A stretch of 64,000 nt of DNA, from positions 806,001 to 870,000 of the forward strand of contig OZ240207.1 in the NCBI GenBank assembly GCA_965197415.1. Reading direction: 5' to 3'. The first letter of the stretch is position 1. Every line of letters starts with the position of its first letter. Positions 41,693 to 50,010 of the stretch are shown here, piece after piece. The notes beneath the pieces are model-generated. The model saw nothing but the letters and a program-made list of their open reading frames with translations, was not told where the DNA came from and searched no databases. Both the position numbers and the translations under genes were made by a program. The stretch is from DAOUJI01 sp965197415 (lineage in GTDB: Bacteria > Chloroflexota > Dehalococcoidia > Lucifugimonadales > JAGWBF01).

Positions 41693-42114
41693 TGACAACC
41701 AGCTCTGATTACCCATTCCTGGTCCCCGACCCAGACTTCGAGACTGAACCCTTCTGGACGGCCGTCAGGAACCACGAGTTCAAACTCCAGCAGTGCGGGC
41801 CATGCTCCGAATTCCGCTGGCCTCCACAGCAGGTCTGCCCCTACTGCCAGTCCGAGGACCACGAGTGGCAAACGCTGTCGGGCAAGGCCACGCTGTACAC
41901 CTACATCATCATCACCCAGCCCGTTTTCCCCCAGTGGCGGGAGATTGCTCCTTACAACGTGGTGCAGGTCGCGCCGGACGAGGCCCCCAACGTCCACATG
42001 GTCTCCAACGTTGTGGACGTGGACAACGACGACCTGAAGATAGGCATGCCTCTGGAAATCGTCTACGACGACGTAACCTCTGAGGACACCATCTTCCGGT
42101 GGAAGCCCGCCTAG
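41692..42114 (+). CDS. Zinc-ribbon/OB-fold DUF35 protein
   Basis: A 140-residue protein with an N-terminal rubredoxin-like zinc ribbon (CGPC about residue 35 and CPYC about 50) and an OB-fold (LSGKATLYTYIIITQPVFP). DUF35 proteins bind acyl-CoA and form complexes with thiolase-like or hydratase partners, for example ChsH2 with Ltp2. It lies between two thiolase-like genes and probably supports one or both. Confidence 0.92.
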   Translation: MTTSSDYPFLVPDPDFETEPFWTAVRNHEFKLQQCGPCSEFRWPPQQVCPYCQSEDHEWQTLSGKATLYTYIIITQPVFPQWREIAPYNVVQVAPDEAPNVHMVSNVVDVDNDDLKIGMPLEIVYDDVTSEDTIFRWKPA

Positions 42115-42145
42115 CGGCTGACACACCAACCTCGAAAGGAGCGGC

Positions 42146-43384
42146 ATGGCGGGTTCAGAACGAGAGCAGAGTTTCCGGGACAAAGTTGCCATAGCGGGCA
42201 TCGGCTATAGTCGCAGCCCTGCAGTGCCTGGCGGCTTCTCCCGCCGGTCGGGCGTCTCGGTGCTCACTCTGGCCGTCAGGGCCGCCCTGGACGCCTGCAA
42301 GGACGCAGGGCTGGACCCCACGGACTTGGACGGGGGCGTCAACTACGGCTTCAACGACACCGTGGCCCCTCAGCAAGTCCTCCATTCTCTGGCCGTCAAA
42401 GAGGTCAACTTCAACTCGCCTATGCAGGGAGGCGGCAACCTGTCCTCCTTCACTGTAGTGCAGGCCGCCGAGGCGGTCTACCACGGAATCGCCAAGTACA
42501 TGCTTGTGTTCCGCGCCATGAACGGGCGTTCAGGAGTCCGGATGGGACAGTTCGGCGGGGCATCCTATGGCGTGGGAGCCGGAAGCAATAAGATAGCCGG
42601 GCCCTCTCAGTTCACCGCCGTCTACGGCTACGCCGGAGCTCCCCACATTTTCGCGATGGAAGCCCAACGGTGGATGGAGCTGTACGGGGTGGAAAGCTCG
42701 GACTTGGCCAACTTCTGCGTCAATGCCCGCTCCAACGCCGCGAAGAACCCGCGCGCCATCATGCGGGAGCCTATCACGGTAGATGACCACCAGAACTCCC
42801 GGATGATTGTCCACCCCTACCACCTGCTGGACTGCTGCCTGGAGACCGACGTAGCCTGCGCCATGATTGTCACCACCGCCGAGCGGGCCAGGGACCTAAA
42901 GAAGACCCCAATCCTCATATCAGCCGGCATCGGTGGATCGGGCAGGCGTCGCGAGATTCTGGACACGGGCTTCTCCCATGTGAGCGAACGGCTCCTAGCC
43001 GCCGCCAACGTCGGCCTTGAGGACATCGACGTCTATGAAGCCTACGACAACTTCACCGACAATCCCATGCGCGCCCTGGAAGGCGTGGGGTTCTGTAAGC
43101 CGGGCGAGTCCAAGGACTTCATCAAAGGTGGACGCATCGCCCTGGACGGCGAGCTTCCCATGCAGACCCACGGCGGACTGATGAACGAGGGCTACGCCCA
43201 CGGCATCAACAACATCACCGAGGCGGCGCAGCAGCTGCGGGGCGACGCCGAGGACCTCTGCCCGAACTGGCAGAACGGTGAACACACCTACGACCGTTCC
43301 ATCTGCCGGCAGGTACGAGACCCCAAGATAGCCCTACAGACGGCGGTGACCGGAGCGTCCGGCCTCGTCCTGAAGAGGGGATAG
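42146..43384 (+). CDS. Second thiolase-like protein, paralogue of the 40463 gene
   Basis: A 412-residue paralogue, very similar over its whole length to the protein at 40463 (same SRSPxVPGGFSRRSGVSVLT and DDHQNSRMIVHPYHLLDCC segments). It also lacks the nucleophilic cysteine (FNSPMQGGGNLSS). Differences cluster around the 285-310 region and the N-terminus. The pair arose by local duplication around the DUF35 gene, and the two may form a heteromer or serve two substrates. The ribosome-binding site is GAAAGGAG. Confidence 0.9.
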   Translation: MAGSEREQSFRDKVAIAGIGYSRSPAVPGGFSRRSGVSVLTLAVRAALDACKDAGLDPTDLDGGVNYGFNDTVAPQQVLHSLAVKEVNFNSPMQGGGNLSSFTVVQAAEAVYHGIAKYMLVFRAMNGRSGVRMGQFGGASYGVGAGSNKIAGPSQFTAVYGYAGAPHIFAMEAQRWMELYGVESSDLANFCVNARSNAAKNPRAIMREPITVDDHQNSRMIVHPYHLLDCCLETDVACAMIVTTAERARDLKKTPILISAGIGGSGRRREILDTGFSHVSERLLAAANVGLEDIDVYEAYDNFTDNPMRALEGVGFCKPGESKDFIKGGRIALDGELPMQTHGGLMNEGYAHGINNITEAAQQLRGDAEDLCPNWQNGEHTYDRSICRQVRDPKIALQTAVTGASGLVLKRG

Positions 43385-43398
43385 GCCTCGGCTCTTGA

Positions 43399-43437
43399 AC
43401 CCCTCACCCCCGGCCCCTCTCCCGGAGGGCGAGGGGA
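43399..43437. repeat. Dispersed palindromic repeat, copy 4
   Basis: CCCCTCACCCCCGGCCCCTC followed by TCCCGGAGGGCGAGGGG, just after the thiolase-like gene and convergent with the CaiB gene. It could act as a bidirectional terminator. Confidence 0.6.
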
Positions 43438-43468
43438 GCGCTGTGAATGATGTCGTCAAAGAGCCAAA

Positions 43469-43506
43469 ACTCCCTCTCCCCTTGGGAGAGGGTTGGGGTG
43501 AGGGCT
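43469..43506. repeat. Dispersed palindromic repeat, copy 5
   Basis: CTCCCTCTCCCCTTGGGAGA continues into GGGTTGGGGTGAGGG, reaching the stop codon of the CaiB gene. Two copies lie within 110 nt here. Confidence 0.7.
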
Positions 43507-44782
43507 AGACGGCCCCGTACTCGGCCAGGATAGCCAATTCCTGCCTGCTGACTCCGATTTCCCGGCAGAGAATTTCTTCGTTGTGCTCCCCCACCAGCGG
43601 GGCTCTCCGGTATATCCTCTGCGGCGACCCGTTGAATATGGCCGCGGCGCCCGGATATTTGAAGCTCCTTCCCAGCTCAGGATGCTCCACGTCCAGGAAG
43701 AAACCCCTGTCCTCGAGATGAGGGTCGGTGGCCATCTGGTCGCTGGAGAAGATGGCTCCCCAGGGGAACCCCATCTTCTGCCCGGCGTGCCACAGCTCGT
43801 GCTGCGGGCGGGTCTTGAAAAAAGCCCTGAGCACGTCATACACGTGATCGTCGTTTTGCCGGGCGAAATCGGCCTCCATGTACTTGTGATCCAGCAGGTC
43901 GTCAGCCATTCCCGTCTCGTCCATCCACTCGGCCAGCTTGCGCAGCATGGGCGGAGTCATGAGCAGGCCGCCCATAGCCAGGTGGACCCATTTACCGTCT
44001 GCCGTTTCCATTTCCACGGCGGCGGGACGCATCTTGTCGATGCGTTGCGGGGTCTGGTGGCGCCCTGTATGCCGGTACACGACCACGTTGTCGTATATGT
44101 AGAAGCGTATGGCCGATTCGGTGGTCAGGGAGCAAGCCTCGTGGATGGATGCGTCGATGTACTGCCCACGGTCGGTGGAGCGTCGCAGGTACAACGCCGC
44201 CATAATTGCCATGTAGGAGTAATGGCATCCCATGTGCCAGGCGTGTCCTCCGTCGGGGGCGATAGGAGGCCCGCCGGCCACGTCCTCGTCGTCATATCCC
44301 GTGGAACCCATGATGCCGCCAGCCGCCAGCTGTACCAGGTCCGAGGTCTTCAGGCGGGCCCAAGGACCTTCCTGCCCAAAGGGAGTTATTGAGCACATGA
44401 TCAACCGGGGGTTTATTCTTTCCAGGTCTTTGTAGCCCAGACCCAGCGACGGAAGATAGCCGGGATCGTAGCTTTCCAGGACGATGTCGGCTCGTGGCAC
44501 GAGGGCCTTGAGCAGCTTGCGCCCGTCCTCGGTTTCCAGGTTGAGGGTAACGCCTCGCTTGGAGGTGTTGTACTGCCAGAAGTTAAGGCTTCGGTTGTGG
44601 TTGGGAACATCGTCCACGAAAGGACCGATGGTGCGGGTGCTCTGGCCTCCGGGAGGCTCGATTTTTATGACGTCGGCGCCCATGTCCGCCAGCAGCTTGC
44701 CGCAGAACTCTCCCTTGTGGTCCGTCAGTTCCAGAACACGGGTTCCGGCCAGAGGCCCAGGAAGCTGGTTAGCTGAGCTCAT
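43505..44782 (-). CDS. CaiB/BaiF family CoA-transferase
   Basis: A 425-residue class III CoA-transferase. The N-terminal VLELTDHKGEFCGKLLADMGADVIKIEPPGG is characteristic (shown in part: LLADMGADVIKIEPPGG). The catalytic Asp is probably in IAPDGGHAWHMG (about 170-180), followed by ALYLRRSTDRGQYIDASI. It moves CoA between carboxylic acids. Its start overlaps the end of the upstream CaiB paralogue by 14 nt, so the two are co-translated and may form a heterodimer. Confidence 0.92.
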   Translation of the reverse strand: MSSANQLPGPLAGTRVLELTDHKGEFCGKLLADMGADVIKIEPPGGQSTRTIGPFVDDVPNHNRSLNFWQYNTSKRGVTLNLETEDGRKLLKALVPRADIVLESYDPGYLPSLGLGYKDLERINPRLIMCSITPFGQEGPWARLKTSDLVQLAAGGIMGSTGYDDEDVAGGPPIAPDGGHAWHMGCHYSYMAIMAALYLRRSTDRGQYIDASIHEACSLTTESAIRFYIYDNVVVYRHTGRHQTPQRIDKMRPAAVEMETADGKWVHLAMGGLLMTPPMLRKLAEWMDETGMADDLLDHKYMEADFARQNDDHVYDVLRAFFKTRPQHELWHAGQKMGFPWGAIFSSDQMATDPHLEDRGFFLDVEHPELGRSFKYPGAAAIFNGSPQRIYRRAPLVGEHNEEILCREIGVSRQELAILAEYGAV

Positions 44783-46100
44783 TCATGGCCTCCTCCATCT
44801 GGGGATAGTAACCCAGGTCTTCAGGCCAGAACGTTCCGTCCTTGTACCCCTCCTTCACCTCCTCCTTGGTCATACCCAACACCCTCTGCATCACTTCGAC
44901 CGTGTCTTGACCCAACATAGGAGACGCGCGGTTTACTCCAACGTATGCGTCGGACATAGTGAAAGGTGCGCTCTGGTGGCGCTTTGGCCCCAGCACAGGG
45001 TGGTCCAGCACGGAGCTGAAGTGTCCACGGGCCTTCATCTGGGGGTCCCTGTCCACCCGGTCCTCAGAGGACTGTACGGGGGCGGCGGGAACGCCCGCGG
45101 CCTGACAGAGTTGGGCGATTTCATACTTGTCCAGAGTGAGCGTCCACTCTTCTATCTTTTGGTCCAGTTCCTCCTGATTGCGGATGCGGCCCAAGAGGGT
45201 GGAATACTTGGCGTTTACAGCCCACTCAGGGGTTCCCATGACCTTCACCAGGCCTTCCCACTCCGCATCGGTGAAGCAGCCCAGGACGCACCAGTCATTG
45301 TAGTCGCCAGGGCTGGTGCGGTAGGAGTTGTGAGGCACGGCGGCCCGCCCACGGAAGCCGCTTGTGGGAGGCGTGCCGGGCCACACGGACCGGTTTCCGG
45401 CGGGGTAGCCTTCTCGGTTGGTAGAGCGGCCGTTGACCGTGTAGTCGAGGAAGGCAGGGCCTGTGAGGGTTGCGCCCATGATCATCTGCCCCATATCCAC
45501 GTGCTGCCCCTCGCCTGTACGGTTTCTGGCCTCGAGGGCCGTGATTACGAACATGGCGCCGTACATGCCGCCGGTGTCGTCCAGGTAGGAGTAGCCCCAT
45601 CCTGCCGGAGGCTTGCCGGGAAGCCCGGACATGAGGCTGAGACCGGCCACGGCCGCCGCAGCGGGGCCGAAGGTGGTGTAGGGAAGATAGGGCCCTGTGT
45701 GGCCAAATCCGGCCATGGACATGTATATGATTTTCGGGTTGACCGCTGTCATGTCCTCGTAAGCCAGGCCCCACCGCTTCATCACGGTGGCGCTGAAGTT
45801 CTCGATTACAACATCTGACTTCGCGATGAGCTGCTTGGTGATGGACAGGCCTTTTTCGCTGCGCACGTTCAGGGTTATGCCCAGCTTGTTGGTGTTGTTC
45901 TCGTCGGAGTTGGCCACGGCGTTGGGGTCTCGGGGAAGCTCGCCGGGACGGATGCGCTGGCCGGGTCCCAGACTGTAGGGCCACTGGACCTTAAGCACCT
46001 CAGCCCCCAAGGCGGCCAGCCACCGTGTAGACCAGGGACCAGCCCTGACCCACGTAAAGTCCAGGACTCGAACGCCGTCCAACGGCCGTGGAAGGTCCAT
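44769..46100 (-). CDS. CaiB/BaiF family CoA-transferase
   Basis: A 443-residue class III CoA-transferase. It has LDFTWVRAGPWSTRWLAALG, VIENFSATVMKRWGL and the catalytic-Asp region GWGYSYLDDTGGMYG. The protein is more similar to the partial gene at 63158 than to its own operon partner. First gene of a two-gene unit with its own predicted promoter. Confidence 0.93.
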   Translation of the reverse strand: MDLPRPLDGVRVLDFTWVRAGPWSTRWLAALGAEVLKVQWPYSLGPGQRIRPGELPRDPNAVANSDENNTNKLGITLNVRSEKGLSITKQLIAKSDVVIENFSATVMKRWGLAYEDMTAVNPKIIYMSMAGFGHTGPYLPYTTFGPAAAAVAGLSLMSGLPGKPPAGWGYSYLDDTGGMYGAMFVITALEARNRTGEGQHVDMGQMIMGATLTGPAFLDYTVNGRSTNREGYPAGNRSVWPGTPPTSGFRGRAAVPHNSYRTSPGDYNDWCVLGCFTDAEWEGLVKVMGTPEWAVNAKYSTLLGRIRNQEELDQKIEEWTLTLDKYEIAQLCQAAGVPAAPVQSSEDRVDRDPQMKARGHFSSVLDHPVLGPKRHQSAPFTMSDAYVGVNRASPMLGQDTVEVMQRVLGMTKEEVKEGYKDGTFWPEDLGYYPQMEEAMNELS

Positions 46101-46164
46101 ATTTCTCCTCCTTTAATACTGCCGAAAAACACCTTGCATCAAGGCCGGTACCAAGAACCAAAAC

Positions 46165-46193
46165 AGGATACTTAGTGTCCCTGTAGGTGTCAA
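46165..46193 (-). promoter_or_regulatory. Predicted sigma70 promoter of the CaiB pair
   Basis: On the minus strand TTGACA (46193-46188) and TATCCT (46170-46165) are 17 nt apart, about 65 nt upstream of the gene start at 46100. Confidence 0.65.
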
Positions 46194-46228
46194 CTTGAGC
46201 GGCTATTGCGCTTGGAGTGCGACCGGAC

Positions 46229-46256
46229 TTGCCCACGCCGTAAACTCTGCTATGAT
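46229..46256 (+). promoter_or_regulatory. Predicted promoter of the VOC-phosphoesterase pair
   Basis: TTGCCC at 46229-46234 and TATGAT at 46251-46256 with a 16-nt spacer, divergent from the CaiB promoter. The ATG at 46256 overlaps the -10 box, which supports translation from 46298 instead. Confidence 0.5.
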
Positions 46257-46297
46257 TGGGGAACCAAGCAGTGAACCGCCAAAGGAGGACTCAGAGT

Positions 46298-46690
46298 ATG
46301 GTCGACGACTCCATCCGGCTCAAGGGAATAAACCACATCACCTACAACGTGAAGGACAAGGACAAGGCCCTCGCCTGGTACCAGGAAGTGCTGGGCATAA
46401 AGCAGATACCCAAGATGGTGGACAGCGACAACCTCTACTGGCTCCAGCTTCCCAGCGGCGCCATGGTGCACATCATCGAGAACCCAGACGCTCCGTCCGC
46501 CCCATCCCATCACACGGCCTTTGAAGTGGACGACATCGAGAGCGCCCATACCCACTACGGGTCCCTGGGCGTCACCGCCTTAACCGACATATCCACCCGA
46601 CACGACGGGCAGCGCGCCTTCTATTTCGAGGACCTGGACGGCAACAGGCTTGAAGTGTGCACCAAGTCGGGCTTCGGAGTGCTGGTCTAA
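46298..46690 (+). CDS. VOC-family (glyoxalase-fold) protein
   Basis: A 130-residue protein with start ATG 46298 after AAAGGAGG (46281-46288). Two beta-alpha-beta-beta-beta modules are visible. Candidate metal ligands are His in GINHITYNV, His in MVHIIENP or HHTAFEVDD, and Glu in LDGNRLEV. Members are lyases, dioxygenases or epimerases; the substrate cannot be told. Nine nt separate it from the phosphoesterase gene, so they share an mRNA. Confidence 0.88.
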   Translation: MVDDSIRLKGINHITYNVKDKDKALAWYQEVLGIKQIPKMVDSDNLYWLQLPSGAMVHIIENPDAPSAPSHHTAFEVDDIESAHTHYGSLGVTALTDISTRHDGQRAFYFEDLDGNRLEVCTKSGFGVLV

Positions 46691-46699
46691 GGACAGCGC

Positions 46700-47209
46700 A
46701 TGAAGCTGGGACTTATCTCCGACACCCACATCCCCACAGTAGCCAAAGAAATCCCCAAGGAAGTCGAAACGGCCTTCCAAGACGTGGACATGGTGCTCCA
46801 CGCCGGGGATATACAGGTGCTCCGGGCGCTCGACTGGTTGGAACGCATTGCCCCGGTTTACGCCGCGGAAGGCAACAACGACGAAGGCCTGGTCGACCCA
46901 AGGATAAAGCCCGTGCAGATGTTGGAGATTGAGGGTCTAAAGGTGGCCGTAGTCCATGTCTTCAACTATCCGGAACTGCCCCTGGAGAGGTTCTTCAACG
47001 GCAACGGGGACGTGGACGTGGTGGTCTACGGGGACACCCACGTGCCCGAAGTGATTAGAGAGGACGGCTTCCTACGTGTGAACCCAGGGAGCCCCACGGC
47101 TCCAGGCCCCAACATGTACCTGGGGCTGGGACACGTGGCCATCCTGGAGATCAAGGACGGCGAGGCCGATGCCTGGATCGTCGAGTTAAAGGGGCTTTCC
47201 GACGCCTAG
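46700..47209 (+). CDS. YfcE/MJ0936-type metallophosphoesterase
   Basis: A 169-residue calcineurin-like phosphodiesterase with the metal-binding motifs ISDTHIP (residues 6-12), LHAGDIQ, GNND and VYGDTHVP, all in the expected order. Length fits the family (160-180). The usual GHG motif appears as VVHVFNY. It probably hydrolyses phosphodiesters. The end overlaps the convergent bicupin gene by four bases. Confidence 0.92.
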   Translation: MKLGLISDTHIPTVAKEIPKEVETAFQDVDMVLHAGDIQVLRALDWLERIAPVYAAEGNNDEGLVDPRIKPVQMLEIEGLKVAVVHVFNYPELPLERFFNGNGDVDVVVYGDTHVPEVIREDGFLRVNPGSPTAPGPNMYLGLGHVAILEIKDGEADAWIVELKGLSDA

Positions 47210-47940
47210 TCGAAGCCCTTTTCGTCGAAGGTCATGATCACCCACGTGGCGCCTTCAGGGCCGCTCGTGAGGTCGCTGGCAGGCTCGTCTCCGACTATGT
47301 AACGCATGGAAAAAGGCCTGATTTCGGTGTCGCCGAAGGTGGCCGACCCTTTCAGCATCGCCTGGAACTCTCCGTGGGGAGCAGCCGGTATCTTCAGGAC
47401 CGCGCCAGGTTCGCACTCGTACATGTGCGCCTTAGGCTCGTTGAGGCCGTCCACTCCGAAGAGAGTCTTCCGCCTGATTCCCTGCAGACTCCTGGGAGAC
47501 TCTTCCCACTGCTGGTCAGAGAACCGACCCAATATCTCCCGGCCATCCCGGTTCAACTCACCCCGGAACTTGTCCCGCTCCCAGTTCCAAACTATTCCGG
47601 CGGACTTGTTCCTGAGGACTGCGCATATCGACGACTCGGTGGCCTTTCCGGCCACAAAGGGGCCGTAAGCCGTGTTAGTGTCGGTGTAGTGGAGCTCCGG
47701 AGCATCTAGGCCCAGATGAGGGAACACCATTGAGCCTGTCAACATGATCTGGAACTGGGCGGCGTCATGGAAATGACCCTCGTTGTTGTCGCCGTCCCGG
47801 GGTATGGCCATCAGGTGAGCGTAGGGTCGGCCTACCTCGCCGTCGGAGAGATGCTTGAAATAGAACCCCCGGGCGTACTTACTGGTGGCTTTGACCCATT
47901 CGTGGGCTCGATCGTCTAGGAGGACTTCTTTAACTGGCAT
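47206..47940 (-). CDS. Cupin-fold protein (two beta-barrel domains), function unknown
   Basis: A 244-residue protein with two cupin-like halves. The first contains EGHFHDAAQFQIMLTGSMVF, a good metal-site motif (His-x-His and Gln). The second has IPAAPHGEFQAMLKGSATF, where most of the metal ligands are missing. A dioxygenase, isomerase or binding role is possible. No signal peptide. It lies 35 nt after the ABC permease gene's stop... on the opposite side it precedes nothing on its strand, so it is probably its own unit or the tail of the 52107-47976 transporter transcript reversed in order; orientation is the same as the transporter genes. Confidence 0.65.
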   Translation of the reverse strand: MPVKEVLLDDRAHEWVKATSKYARGFYFKHLSDGEVGRPYAHLMAIPRDGDNNEGHFHDAAQFQIMLTGSMVFPHLGLDAPELHYTDTNTAYGPFVAGKATESSICAVLRNKSAGIVWNWERDKFRGELNRDGREILGRFSDQQWEESPRSLQGIRRKTLFGVDGLNEPKAHMYECEPGAVLKIPAAPHGEFQAMLKGSATFGDTEIRPFSMRYIVGDEPASDLTSGPEGATWVIMTFDEKGFD

Positions 47941-47975
47941 GACCGCTCCTTTCCCAGGCCTATTGACTAAGGCGT

Positions 47976-48920
47976 CTACTGGCTCCCGCGCATCCTTGGG
48001 TCAAGCACATCCCGCAGGGCGTCGCCAAGCATGTTCCAGGACAGCACTACAATTGATATCGTAAGCCCTGGCACCACGCCAAGCCAAGGGTTTTCCCGCA
48101 TGTCTGAGTAGGTGACTTTGTTCAACATGCCCCCCCAAGAGGGTTCGGTTATAGGAATGCCCACGCCAAGAAAGCTCAGTGACGCTTCCGCTATTATAGC
48201 CGCCGCCATGTAAAAGGTCACCAACACTATGAACACCGCCATGGTGTTGGGGACCATGTGCAGCAGGATAATCCGGACGTCCCGCGCCCCGATGGACCTG
48301 GCCGCCAGGATGTAGTCCTGCTCCCGGAGCGCAAGAGCCTGTGAGCGTATCACCCGCGCGGTGGCCGGTACGAACAACACCGTCAAAGCAATAATCACGT
48401 TCTGAATGGACCCGCCCAACGCCGTCATGATGGCGATGGCCAGAATAATGGCAGGAAAAGCCATTAAGCCGTCTATCAAACGTTGGACGAACAGATCGAA
48501 AGCCCCACCGAAATAGGCGCTGGTGACTCCAATTAAAAGACCTATCGAGCACCCTATCAACGAACTGAACAAGCCGACTATCAAAGACACTTTCGCGCCG
48601 TGGACCAAGCGGCTGTATATGTCCCGCCCCAGCCAGTCGGTTCCAAGAAGATGGTCGGCGCTTGGTTTGGCTCGCAGGTTGTCTGAGTCTGTGGAATGGA
48701 CGCCGTGGGTGTCTATGGTGGACGCCAGCAGAGCCACGATGACCAGCACGACGGCCACTCCCGCTCCCACAGCGCCCATAGGCTTCTTTAGCAGGAAGTT
48801 GATAAGTTGAACGTAACGAGAGCGCTTCGGACGAAGCCCGGCCAAGACGGACTGGTCGACGCCGGTAATTGCGTCTTGTTGCGCCATCTCTAGGAGTACC
48901 TGATCCTGGGATTCAGCCAT
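47976..48920 (-). CDS. Dipeptide-type ABC transporter permease (DppC family)
   Basis: A 314-residue permease. It has an N-terminal helix, the DppC signature GTDWLGRDIYSRLVHGA and the ATPase-contact loop AARSIGARDVRIILLHMVPN. The C-terminus is GDALRDVLDPRMRGSQ. The start overlaps the DppB gene by 31 nt, so the two are translationally coupled. It is third in the order binding protein, DppB, DppC, with the bicupin gene 35 nt downstream. Confidence 0.93.
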   Translation of the reverse strand: MAESQDQVLLEMAQQDAITGVDQSVLAGLRPKRSRYVQLINFLLKKPMGAVGAGVAVVLVIVALLASTIDTHGVHSTDSDNLRAKPSADHLLGTDWLGRDIYSRLVHGAKVSLIVGLFSSLIGCSIGLLIGVTSAYFGGAFDLFVQRLIDGLMAFPAIILAIAIMTALGGSIQNVIIALTVLFVPATARVIRSQALALREQDYILAARSIGARDVRIILLHMVPNTMAVFIVLVTFYMAAAIIAEASLSFLGVGIPITEPSWGGMLNKVTYSDMRENPWLGVVPGLTISIVVLSWNMLGDALRDVLDPRMRGSQ

Positions 48921-49861
48921 GAGTATGCGAGGTCCATAACAAGATTCAACACCAGCACGATCAGGGTGACTATGATCACCACCGACTGTATCACCGGGAA
49001 GTCCTGCTTCTCGAAACCTGAGATCACGTACAGGCCGATGCCCGGGACCAAGAATATGCTCTCAATTATAACGGTGCCTCCTATAAGCCGCCCGAATTCA
49101 TAGCCGGTCACCGTAACGACCGGGAGCAAGGCGTTGCGAAGAGTGTGTCGGTTTATCACTACCCGCTCCGAAAGCCCTTTGGCCCTGGCCGTGCGTATGT
49201 AATCTTCCCTCAGCACTTCGAGCATAGCCGAGCGGGTTATGCGGGCCAGGAACGCCATGTGGGAGAGAGCGAGCACCAGGGAAGGAAACACCATTTGTTT
49301 CAGGTTCTCTATCTGGTCGTCTTGAAAGTCCCTGTACCTCAGAGGCGGATTCCAGTCGAAGACCGAGGCAAGGAACAAGAGCATCAGAAGCGCCACCCAG
49401 AAGTTGGGCAGCGCTATGCCCACCGTTGTCACCAACCGACCAACGTAGTCCATCGGAGTGTCCTGCTTGACCGCGGAGAACACCCCCAATGGAACGGCCA
49501 CGAAGGCGGCCATGAACAAAGATATGATCACCAGCTCCAGGGTGACCGGAAAGCGGTTCTTGATTTCGTCTATGACGGGTTGCTTGGTGTTGAAAGAGTC
49601 TCCGAAGTCCAGCCGCACGGAGTCCCACAGGAAGATTCCCCATTGGTGGGGGAACAGAGGCTTGTCCGTCCCCAACTCCGCTCTCTTCTTGGCCAACGCT
49701 TCCTCGGTGACGGCAGCCCCGTCACCGAAGTCTGAGCCTGTTTCAAGAAGCTGAAGGGCCGGGTCGCCGGGCAGAAGCCTGATTATGACAAATGCAATGG
49801 TGCCGACCAGCGCCAGAGTCGGCACAAAGAGAAGCAACCTCTTCAGGATATATGCCTGCAT
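48890..49861 (-). CDS. Dipeptide-type ABC transporter permease (DppB family)
   Basis: A 323-residue permease with the family N-terminus (RLLLFVPTLALVGTIAFVII, PGDPA), the contact loop RTARAKGLSERVVINRHTLR and C-terminal NLVMDLAYSWLNPRIRY. It resembles the DppB at 31811 and shares its gene arrangement, so the two transporters are distant duplicates. No ATP-binding subunit is encoded in the window. Confidence 0.93.
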   Translation of the reverse strand: MQAYILKRLLLFVPTLALVGTIAFVIIRLLPGDPALQLLETGSDFGDGAAVTEEALAKKRAELGTDKPLFPHQWGIFLWDSVRLDFGDSFNTKQPVIDEIKNRFPVTLELVIISLFMAAFVAVPLGVFSAVKQDTPMDYVGRLVTTVGIALPNFWVALLMLLFLASVFDWNPPLRYRDFQDDQIENLKQMVFPSLVLALSHMAFLARITRSAMLEVLREDYIRTARAKGLSERVVINRHTLRNALLPVVTVTGYEFGRLIGGTVIIESIFLVPGIGLYVISGFEKQDFPVIQSVVIIVTLIVLVLNLVMDLAYSWLNPRIRYS

Positions 49862-50010
49862 TGTCCTATCCGCTAACCCCTACGGGTGGCTCCCAAGTTT
49901 CTCTCCTTAGGACGGTTCAGTAACTCCCATCTAATATAAGGACAGGCCCAAAGCATTTTACTTCAGGCCTGCCCCCAGCTTCAGCTCCCGATTGACAGCT
50001 CTCTATTTGT

